A DNA stretch of 64,000 nucleotides from Luidia sarsii (taxonomy: Eukaryota > Echinodermata > Asteroidea > Paxillosida > Luidiidae). The notes under the pieces were generated by a model. The model saw only the letters and a program-made list of their open reading frames with translations. It was not told the origin of the DNA and searched no databases. The position numbers and the translations under genes are program-made. The stretch lies in the NCBI GenBank assembly GCA_949987565.1, contig OX465107.1, forward strand, positions 9,181,721 through 9,245,720. The letters are read 5' to 3'. Below, piece after piece: positions 25,501-37,500 of this stretch (its first letter is position 1; the number at the start of each line of letters is the position of its first letter).

Positions 25501-28500
25501 GTTTGTCTGGCTCCGCAGGGGCCAACAGCAGCATGGAGCAAGGTCAGTGCAGGCCAGGGCCACCCTCACTGCCCATGGCAGGCCAGGGTCACCCTCACTG
25601 CCCATGGCAGGCCAGGGCCACCCTCACTGCCCATGGCAGGCCAGGACCACCCTCACTGCCAATGGCAGGCCAGGGCCACCCTCACTGCCCATGGCAGGCC
25701 AGGGCCACCCTCACTGCACATGGCAGGCCAGGACCACCCTCACTGCCAATGGCAGGCCAGGGCCACCCTCACTGCCCATGACAGGCCAGGGCCACCCTCA
25801 CTGCCCATGACAGGCAAGGGCCACCCTCACTGCCCATGGCAGGCCAGGGCCACCCTCACTGCCCATGACAGGCAAGGGCCACCCTCACTGCACATGGCAG
25901 GCCAGGGCCACCCTCACTGCCCATGACAGGCAAGGGCCACCCTCACTGCCCATGGCAGGCCAGGACCACCCTCACTGCCAATTGCAGGCCAGGACCACCC
26001 TCACTGCCTATGGCAGGCCAGGGCCACCCTCACTGCCCATGACAGGCCAGGGCCACCCTCACTGAACATGGCAGGCCAGGGCCACCCTCACTGCCCATGA
26101 CAGGCAAGGGCCACCCTCACTGCACATGGCAGGCCAGGGCCACCCTCACTGCCCATGACAGGCAAGGGCCACCCTCACTGCCCATGGCAGGCCAGGACCA
26201 CCCTCACTGCCAATGGCAGGCCAGGACCACCCTCACTGCCCATGGCAGGCCAGGGCCACCCTCACTGCCCATGGCAGGCCAGGGCCACCCTCACTGCCCA
26301 TGACAGGCCAGGGCCACCCTCACTGCCCATGGCAGGCCATGGCCACCCTCACTGCCCATGCCAGGCCAAGGCCACCCTCACTGCCCATGACAGGCCAAGG
26401 GCCACCTCACTGTCCATGCCAATCCGTAGGTTTGGTGATTCCGCTCCCCTCTGTATTTTTTTATTTTTTTTCTGCATGCTGAGGCTATAAGGCACATTTT
26501 GGCACAAATTTGATTAAAATTTGAGGTGCCGATCTCTGACGATAAACATTTTTTCAGGGCCATGGTGTAGTTTGATGGAAATGACTGAATGAGATGAGGC
26601 ATTGAAAATCTCTATTAATCTCAAATTGGCCTCTGTTCATTGAACTTGTGCACAATATGGGGATTTTTACCATGTCTCAAATCAGATTGACAGTCAGGTG
26701 GCTTGGCTTGCCTACAAATGTTACAGTTGAACCCTGCAAGAAACCTCTTTCATGAAGTGCCATATCCACGATTTAATTGCATCCCAGAATAGTAGATACT
26801 TGTGCCTGGTACATCTACTGCTCCATTGTAGCTGTATGACGACACACTATATTAGTAAGATTTGAGAAGTTGGAAAACAAGAATCACTTTAACCTAGAAA
26901 TTATTAGGCGCTGAAAAAAACCCTAGCGCGAAGTGGGTAAACCAACGTCAGCAAAGTTGTAATGAAGTTGCCAGCTAGAACAAAATTCCATGGGCTGGAT
27001 TTGCACCTTTACATCGTGCTGTATACAGCTTAATCTTGGAGCTAGCCAGGCCACACAGTGCTGGATACAATTACCAATCATACACACAGTGTTGTGATTT
27101 GCTTGAGTGAGCATAGATCGTCATAAAACCCGCCTGATGTGCTGGTATTTTGTGAGGCTTTTACGAGGCAATCAAAATGTCAATGCTTCAGAAAGGTCAA
27201 AACCTTAAAAATTAATCAAATTCTCGTGGTATGAGAATTTGCCCCACTCAACGTTAATAAGCTCTGAGTGCCTTGACCGATTGCCCTCTGAAAAAATCAA
27301 GGCAGCTTGGGCGGGATTGGAACCCATGACTCCTGCTTTCTAGTACACACGTCTTAAACACTGGAGCACCGATGTGGTGGATTCCAATCTTTATACAGAG
27401 AGAGAATATGATTCAATCTGCCACACGACTTCAACCAGCTCAGCGGTCCAATGGCTAAGATGTCTGCTCTAGAAAGTAGGAGTATAAATCCCACTCAGCT
27501 GCCTATTCTTTTTTTTAAGCAGGTAATCGGGCAAAGCACTGAGCACTCTGTTATTACGTTGAGTAATGCAAATTGCAAACCCTCATTGAATTCCATTTCC
27601 CTTAACGCAAATCACATCCTTGAAACCTGTCAGGTGCTGAAAATAACACCTCTATGATTGATGGGTGCAACTGCTGCTGTAATGAATACCGCATGACCTT
27701 GACTGGCTTAATTGTCACCCTGTTTAAGTCACCTGTAGTACAGAGTGGATCTAGATGTCACAGGCTGGTAATTGGTGATTGCTTTGTGTTTTTTCCAGCT
27801 GCCAGTATACAGAATGCAAATTCCTCCTCACCTAACTTCATGAGCCATCAAAGTTCCGGGTCTCATCTGTCAGTGGAAAATGCTGAGGATCCATGCAGGA
27901 AAGACAGTAGTTCATCCTCAAGTAACCTTCCCAAAGTAGCCAGTGCTACCAGTATGAAGGTATGCAGTAGCTGATGTGCCAAGTATCATCTCCAATACAG
28001 AATCTTATATCCTCATTGATCCCACCTCCCTCCATTCCTCCCCCTCCCCCCTCATTCAGGTATTCATTCATTATTCTGTTGTCACTTTCATTCTTTCATT
28101 TTGTTAAATAAGACTTAAGGCTTTTCATTAATTTGTTCCTTCATTCCTTTGTTCCTTCATTCCTTCATTCCTTCATTCTTTCATTCCTTTGTTCCATTAT
28201 TTCTTTGTTCCTTCATTCATTTGTTATTTCATTAATTTGTTCCTTCATTCCTTTGTTCCTTCATTCCTTCATTCTTTCATTCTTTTGTTCCTTTGTTCCT
28301 TTATTTCTTTCTTCCTTCATTCATTTGTTATTTCATTAATTTGTTCCTTCATTCCTTTGTTCCTTCATTCCTTCATTCCTTCATTCCTTTGTTCCTTTGT
28401 TCCTGCATTCCTTTGTTCCTTCATTCATTTGTTCCTTCATTCATTTGTTCCTTCATTCATTTGTTCCTTCATTCATTTGTTCCTTCATTCATTTGTTCCT

Positions 28501-31500
28501 GCATTCATTTGTTCCTGCATTCCTTTGTTCTTTTCATCCTTTGTTTTTTCATTCCTTTGTTCCTTTGTTCCTTAAAAACCAGTTTAAACAAATACAAAGA
28601 ATACTCTGACTTTACTGGGATTTGAACCTGAGACCTCTGTTTTTGCATACCAGCATTCTTCCTCTCTGAACTATTGAGCCTTTAGATTGTGGCCTTTCAA
28701 ATAATCAACTACGGTAGTCTTTCCTGGTCCAGTCAAAGTCATCTTAGTGATTTTCTCAATCTGTTCAAAAGTTCCCAGTCAGTTTTTCATGTATTTGTTT
28801 TACAAGTATAAATCTAGTTGAATTGAATTAAACATGGAATTAAACATACCAGACACAAACATACATACAAATATTATGAAATTAAAGGGAGCAAAAGGCA
28901 GCATATATGTAACTGTTAAAAAAGAATTATGAATGTTCAAATAAGGAGCTGTAAACCATGAATTACATTTTGATATTTTTTGAAATATTTTCCATTGTTA
29001 TTAAAATAATTTGTGTGATGTTTGACCGAACAGAAATATACCGAATCCTAATGTAAATAAAAAGTCCCTTATGACTTTCTGTATATCTCAAATGTTATAC
29101 CTGGTAGGGCCTGAGGTCTCAAAGGCCCTGAAAGGATCAAAACGTCAGGCCCTCTAACTTTTGAGATTTATGTATTGCAGGTCATTTTATTCAGTGAGCA
29201 GTTTGCAATAGTTTTTGTATTGACTTTCTGTATATTTACACAAAAAATGACCTTCCATCTAATAACAATATAGATGTAAATAACCTATTCATTTACTATT
29301 TTCAGTATGATATAATTTTGTCCTATAGGCCAAGAGCAACTTCATGCGCAAAATTCCCGCCGGTGCTGAGGCCTCCAATGTGCTGGTTGGTGAGGTAGAC
29401 TTCCTGTCACGTCCCATCATCGCCTTTGTGCGTCTGGCCCAGTCAGTGCTGCTGGAGGACCTGACAGAGGTGCCCATCCCCACCAGGTTTCTCTTCATCA
29501 TGCTGGGCCCTCACTCGGAGGAGGAGACCAAGTACCATGAGATAGGCCGCTGCATTGCCACCCTCATGTCCGACCAGGTCTTCCACGGTGTGGCCTACAA
29601 GGCCAAGACGGTGGAGGATCTCCTGTCCGGCATCGATGAGTTCATGGACCAGGTCACTGTCTTACCTCCTGGTGAGTCGCCTTTGGCAAAATGCGTCCAA
29701 ATTCAGGGCTCTTGACAAGCTTGTATCGCATCGGCAAGTTTGCCACAACGAAGAGATGGAAAGATGAATTGGATGAGGCAGGGGAATGGATGGAGATTGA
29801 GCAGTCACAAGGTTGTGTGACTAAAATATCATGTGCCATACGTATGTTCCAAGCATAAAGGTAGCATAAAGTATTCTCGCAACCTCAGTGAAGCAAGTTA
29901 GATGGGGTGGTCAATCTTTTATTAATTAGATAGTGGAAGCATGGGCTGTTATTCAGACTTATTCTGTACAAAAATGTTGCCTTTGAGAAAGGTCCTGCTA
30001 GGATCGAAATGTCAGGCCCTCTAATTTTTGAGACAAAAATTTATGTGTACGGTACACTGTTACACAACAAATGACATGTAAATTTATACTCTACCAAAAC
30101 ATGACATTAAGAAACAATATAACAGAGTGTGAAACTGCTATGCAATTTTTATAAAACTGCTATGCAAAATTGCAACTTGTATAGCAGTTTTGATATGCCC
30201 TGGTCAAATTTGACTACTTTTGTTTTTGGAAAATGAAGGTTGCTGTGATTTAACCACTTTGCGCCAGGGACACCCCCACTTGGGGTCCACTATGGTTATA
30301 CTATGTGACGGGCTGTCCGTATCGGGCTCCACTATTGTCCAAGTTTAAAACAAAGACTCTTTTCAGCCTAGAACAAATCAATACGAAGTATAACAAAGAC
30401 CCGTTTCGTTTTTGACGCAAGTTGCCACTTGAATTGCTAGATTATCGGCAACAATTGGGCTATTGTAGGACCTTTGCTGTGGAAGATCGAGGGATAGCAC
30501 GATGCCACAGGAGACATTGCATTGGCATGTCACCCAGCCAAACGATCATTGATCAGGCATTCCACCCACTTTCTTCACCACAAACTACATTCAGTTGGGG
30601 CCGACCAAATCAAAGATTTGACTGCCTGGAGTGGAGGCTAGTCTGCGGTGAGAGGCTAGCAGCATCAGTATCACACAAGCACAATGGGTCTTTTTTCGAA
30701 CGGAAAATCTCTTGACAAAAGCCACACCGATGTCCGAATTGTTCCAGGTTTTACTCTCTTGTACAAATACCCTAATTGATTTATTTCACAGATATAACGG
30801 TATCTATATTTTTTTATTGTTTTAGTGAGATTTGAAAATGACGCATTGTTAAAAAAAACCCATATGGTGGTCATGGACACTGGAAAAATGCAGAGGAACC
30901 TGCTTGCTACCTTTACCATAAATAGCCAGAAATCTCATCTGAATTCAATTTGTTTGAAAAAATGCTATTTAAAGATGATTGTATGGTTATCACCAGATAT
31001 GTGAGCCTGACAGTTATATATGTGTCTTGATGTCAGGTGTGTGGGATCCAGATATTCGCATAGAGCCCCCCAAGACAGCGCCACCAACTGTCAATAGACT
31101 GGCCAGCCTGCAAGCTCCTAACGGCCACGTAGAGGGATGTGATGAAGAGAAGCATGAAGGACTGAATTTCACTGGAAGGTAGGAAATAGTTCATGCTGTT
31201 ATTATTACCCTCCATTAGGTGTGCTGTTGATTAAAGCCCCTACACACCATTTGCACAAATCCAAATTTCGGCCTGACGAATTCTGTTCAAGTAACTTACT
31301 CAAGTGGGAGTAAATACCAGTATCAGACTTGCTGTGAACTTTTAGCCCTTGGAATGCTGCCATTTTCATGAAAATTTGTATGATTATTCCAATGGTCTTT
31401 TTAAAACGACTTTTGGAAACAATCATGCTTACCAGCCTTAAAGCCCCTTACACACCATTTGCACAAATCCAACATGGTCCATGGTCCATGGTCCATTCGC

Positions 31501-34500
31501 AATTACTGACGACTTTTTGAGATTTACTCTCAATTTTCCGGTTTAAACGCATGACGGTGCTATTGAAAATTCTGCTAGGTGCATTTTATGATCCTGGAAG
31601 CTGACACAGTTTGATGAAAAAATGAGCCAGTTTTTCACCATTTTCTCGGGACATGGTTGACGGATTGAGCTGAAACTTTCACAGGTGTGTTATTTCATGC
31701 ATATGGTGGATTAGATAAAGTATGGACGCGTTTCTAAGACCTTTACCAATCGTCTGTAGGGGCTTTAAGTCATTAAAGGAAATCTGTGTTACAAAAAGTC
31801 AACCCCAAGTCACTGAGTACCCCCGGTAGGCCAAGGGCCATTTTTTGTGGAATCCATTACAGCTACTGAACCTGCATACAATAACCAAAAACCAGTGAGA
31901 CGAAAACGATTTCTTTTACTCTTTTACTCATTTTAGGCAGAAATATTTCAGTGCGAGGTTTCTACTATAACCATCTTCAAACTGTATGCGAGGTTTCTAC
32001 TATAACCATCTTCAAACTGTTTAAGTTTCACGTAAATCTTCTGTTTTTCGATCTTACCGATGTTGTGTAGGGGCTTTTAGAGAAGATTTGCCATAAATTC
32101 CGGTGTATTATACATGGGTATAACCAATGGTGGTCCTGCCAGTATGGGTTTCAGTCATCATACAGAAGCTGACCCTACATTGTATAACATTTTAACAATG
32201 GAGCTGTCCATCATTATCCCCAATGCAAATTCTCCCAGTTTTTCCCCACTGCAAGGTAACTTGAGCTCAAAATTAAAATAGATGTTTTTAACCAGAGAGC
32301 GATCATTCTTCCGCTGTGGGATTTTCAAGTTTTCCGTGTTTGGTTTTCCCACGGCGAGGTAACTTGGGCTCAAATGGATGTTTTTATTCAGAGAGCGATC
32401 ATACTTCCCACTGTGGAATTTTCAAGTTTTGCATGTATTTTTTTCCCCACTGGAGGTACAGTCACTTGGACTCAAATGGATGTTTTCATTGGGAGGGCCA
32501 AGTTTTATGGCCTGGCATTTTTTTTTCAGTCAATGGACATACTTTGTTTTAGGGAAGCTGACCTTCCATTGTATCACATTTCAACAATGGAGCTTTCATT
32601 CATTGTCCCCACCGCAAACTCTCCCCGGTCATGGCAAGGTAACTTGGGCTCAAATGGATTTTTTTATTCGGAGGGTGAGGATCCTCCCTACTGTATGCTC
32701 TCTTTTTTTTTCGCCTGGGCCAGGCTATAAATAATGGACTTTTTTATTCGGAGGGTGATCATCCTTTCCACTGTGGGATGGAAACAACTTTACAATGGAG
32801 GCAGATCTGCAATCCATGCCACAGACTTTTTGGGGTTTTTTAAGGCGAAAGTTGGGGGTTCGCATTATACACGGGGGCGCATTATACCTGGGAATTTATG
32901 GTACTCATTGTCAGAAATCTAAACTCATTGATTTAAGCGGGTACTCCATGTTTGCTTCAATTTGCTAGACACCCATGTAACCTTTAGGAACGGTCCTATT
33001 TTGTTTCAGACCGTTTGGTGGACTGCTAGCAGACATCCGGCGCAGACTCCCACACTATGTGTCTGACTACAAAGACTCATTGCATCTACAGTGTTTGGCT
33101 TCCATCTTCTTCATGTACTTTGCCTGCATAACTCCTGTCATAACATTTGGTGGACTACTTGGTGAAGCCACAGATAATCTTATGGTATGTACTGTTTATA
33201 ACTGTATTAAGCCATAGATAATCTCATGGTATGTACATGCACTGTATTAAGCCACAGATCATCTCATGGTATGTACATGCACTGTATTAAGCCACAGATA
33301 ATCTCATGGTATGTACATGCACTGTATTAAGCCACAGATCATCTCATGGTATGTACATGCACTGCATTAAGCCACAGATAATTTCATGTTATGTACATGC
33401 ACTGTATTAAGCCACAGTTAATCTCATGGTGTGTACATTAACTGCATTAAGCCATAGATAATCTCATGGTATGTACATGCACTGCATTAAGCCACAGATA
33501 ATCTCATGTTATGTACATTAATTGCATTAAGCCACAGATAATCTCATGGTATGTACATGCACTGCATTAAGCCACAGATAATCTCATGGTACATGTATGT
33601 ACATGCACTGTATTAAGCCACAGATAATCTCATGTTATGTACATGCACTGTATTAAGCCACAGATAATCTCATGGTACATGTATGTACATGCACTGTATT
33701 AAGCCACAGATAATCTCATGTTATGTACATGCACTGTATTAAGCCACAGATAATCTCATGGTATGTACATGCACTGTATTAAGCCACAGATCATCTCATG
33801 GTATGTACACTGTACATGCACTGTATTAAGCCACAGATAATTTCATGTTATGTACATGCACTGTATTAAGCCACAGTTAATCTCATGGTATGTACATGCA
33901 CTGTATTAAGCCACAGATAATCTCGTGTTATGTACATGCACTGTATTAAGCCACAGATCATCTCATGGTATATACATGCACTGTATTAAGCCACAGATAA
34001 TCTCATGTTATGTACATGCACTGTATCAACCACTTCGCGCCGGGAACTCCGAATCCGGAGCTCCATTGGCTTGACTATGCGACGGGACCCTCCGAATCCG
34101 GGCACCACTATTGTCCACATTCTAAACAAAGACTCTTTTCAGCTTAGAACAAAGCAATACGAAACAGTACAAAGACCCTTTTTGACGCAAGTTGCCACAT
34201 GAATTGCAAGATTAGCAGCAGTAATTGTGCAATTGTGGGACTTTTACTGTGGAGGATCGAGGGATACCGCGCTGCAGCTGAAAGCACGCGGGGAACATTG
34301 TCTTTGCATGCCATACAGCCCAACGGTCGTCGGTCTGGCATTGGAATTCCCCCACATTCTTTACCGTAATCTGTACGCTCGGTTGTGGCCGACCAACTCG
34401 AAGATTTGACTGCCTGGAGTGGAGGCTGGAGTCTGCGGTCAGGGATTGTCAGCAGCGTACACGCACGCACACACACACGTCCGTTACGGTCCATTGACGA

Positions 34501-37500
34501 CGCACAAAGGGCCCTTTTTCGAACGGATAATCTCTTGACAAAAGCCACAACGACGTCCGAATTGTGCCAGGTTTTACTCTCTTGTACCCATAGTATACCC
34601 TTATCGATTTATTTCACAGAAATATATTGTTCCGATTGTTTTAGCAAGATTTTAAAATGATGCATTGTTCAAAAAAACCCGTATGGCGGTCATCGGCGCT
34701 GAAAAAACCCCCGGCGCGAAGTGGTTAAGCCACAGTTAATCTCATGGTATGTACGTGCACTGTATTAAGCCACAGATAATCTCATGGTATGTACATGCAC
34801 TGCATTAAGCTGTTCAGGTTATCTCATGGTACTTGCATGCATGTACATACTGTACATGTGTACACATTGTCAAAAGCTATATGCTGGAATACCACATGGA
34901 TTTCTTGCAGATATTGATTGTGTGAATAGTTGCAAGGATTCTGACTTGCTGGTTTGACTAGATGTGACTGTTTGCATTACTCCACAGGCTACATTGGAGG
35001 GCTTACTAGCGTCAGCCATCTGTGGAGTGGGATTTGCCTTGTTCTCAGGCCAGCCATTGACAATTCTAGGCAGCACAGGTCCTATACTTATCTATGAGAA
35101 AATTCTCGTTGGCTTCTGTAAGTAAGTATATGACTCTATACGCACCTATTGTAAATTGACTCCTCTCATGTTTAGTGAAAGGTAGACTACTCTTTTTTTA
35201 AATCAACTTTATCTCTGTGTTCAGCTTGGTCTGTTAATATGTAGACTACTTGAAGAATGCCTACCATTTGGAAGAATTCTGGCCTATGTTGCGAAATGCA
35301 AAATTGATGGTTGGCGAAATTTGAAATTGATGAATTGGTCTCGGGTTCAAGTCCCGGTGCAGTCAAGGTTTTCTTTGCCATTTTTCAAAATTATACGAGC
35401 AAGTTGAGTTACTCCCAATGACAACCTGTAGGTAACCATGAGATGGATTATGACGTAACTTTCAGCATTATATTAGCACTGTGAACAACCTATGGCCTAA
35501 CAATCATCTGCTAATATTAACAGTTAATGAATTTAAGGTGATATACAAAAATGTTGCAAACTGCTTACTGACTAAAATTACCAAAATGTAAATTTTGTTT
35601 ATGAATTTGGCGACAAAACATCTGATTCTATTCAGCGTTTATCCTAAATCTCAAAAGATAGAGGGCCTGAAGTTTCGATGCTAGCAGCAGCAGATTTCAA
35701 GAAAAGTGACTCTTTTCAACAATATATAGGAAAGGCAGCAAAATGTTTCTTGAAATCGGCTACAGGACTTTTCTCAAAGGCAAAGAGAAAGGTCCTGCTA
35801 GGATTGAAAGGATGGAAACGTCATACCCTCTAACTTTGGAGATTTATGTATTGCAGGTCATTTTATTCAGTGAGCAGTTTGCAATCTGTTTGTTTTTTTA
35901 TCCTGTTATGTTTTTTCTTGTTGACCTAATGGTTGAGTGTTGTCTTTGTTGACAGTTCCAATGATCTGGACTACCTATCCTTTCGCTTCTGGATCGGTCT
36001 ATGGACCTGTTTGATGTGCATCATCCTGGTAGCAACGGATGCCAGTGCCATGGTCAAGTATTTCACTCGCTTCACTGAGGAGAGCTTCTCCAGTCTCATC
36101 TCCTTCATCTTCATCTATGAGGCCATCCATAAGCTGATGAACATCTATGAGAAGAGTCCAATAGAAAGGTGAAAATGTCTACATCTATCAAACAACTCTG
36201 CTGCACTTGTAATGGCTAACTAGACAAAATACATCACCGTAACTTTCCCAAATCCTACAGAATCCTAGGCCTAATGTGATGGAGGATGATTCTGTAGGAT
36301 TGAGGACGTGGAGTTTTTTGTCACTTTAGGAAAATGTAGGATCCAGGTTACAAGACCCAATGAGATGGAGGGCACTTGGTAGTAAAATTATACATTATCA
36401 CACAAAGGAGTAGGTACCAATGGTCCAGGGAGACACTGTTGGACTGTCAGGTTTGGGGCTTTTAACTGAGGGATTGTAGGATTGTGCAGGATTGTGGTCA
36501 TGTGCTAGAAACAAGTGGTGGGTAGTTAGAGTTAAATGAAAATTTATCATTTATCTCAAAAGTTAGAGGGCCTGACGTTTCGATCCTAGCAGGACCTTTC
36601 TCAAAGGCAAAGTGACAAGGACATACACAGACAGTCAGGGGAAGGAAAGCCCTGACACACATGACAGAGGAAAGACAAAAGGGAAGGGAGTGGGTTGCAG
36701 ATGTACACCGAGGGAGGGGAGATCAAGGGAGGGGAAAACAAACAAAAAAGTGGGGAGGATCAAAGGGATGGGAGGGAGGTGGCAGATCAAAGGGAAAGGG
36801 ACAGGGAAGATGGAGAAAATAGGGATTAATGAAGTGAGGTTTAGTCATTCCTTTCCTGGATGTTGAGGCCATGAGGTTGTATAATGCGCAGACGCTTAAT
36901 CCACAGTTTCTCCCTGCTGAGGCAGACTGCATCTTTCCGATGGCCAAGAAACTCTATTTATCATCTATCATCTTCATGCACACGTTCAAAAGAAATTTCT
37001 TTGCCACAGTTCTCAATTCAATATTTTTGTTCCATTTTACTTGATATACAAAAATGGGAACTAAAACAATTGGGCATAATTGCCAAGTCTGACTTCAAGC
37101 TTTTCCATCAAACATTGATTGCTTTTAAACAGACACTCTCTGCTATATGTCTCTGATATCTTGTTATTTACGTGTGTGAATTAGATAAATTTGTTGATAC
37201 ATAATTTAAGGAGTTATCTGTTGGAGAAGTAAAGATCACCCAGACTTGCATGAATTGTGGTCTCTGTTCATGCTGGTAGTTGGCATGAGACATTTGGAGG
37301 AACCCAGTGAGACCTGTGAGCATCAATCCTTGGCTGTGCTTGGTGTGAATGTCTGGCTGGTCTGCTTGCTTTTAGGTGGCCCTATGATGAGAACGCCACC
37401 TATGAGTGTGAGTGCATCATTGGAAGTGAAAGCAAGGACTGGCTAGAAAAGAAAATCAAGGACTGTGAGAAACTGAATGGCACCACTGTGGGCAATTTCT

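Noticed and set aside
25319..26490. Plus-strand frames of 70-160 codons rich in [11 protein letters not shown]
   Set aside because: They come from the 29-bp minisatellite. Only 25333-25542 is real coding sequence.
28133..28625. Hydrophobic Phe/Leu/Ser-rich plus-strand frames resembling membrane proteins
   Set aside because: They arise from the TTCATTCCTTTG low-complexity repeat.
34144..34548. 134-codon minus-strand frame
   Set aside because: It lies inside the non-autonomous piggyBac-like MITE, and related copies are not open at the same place.
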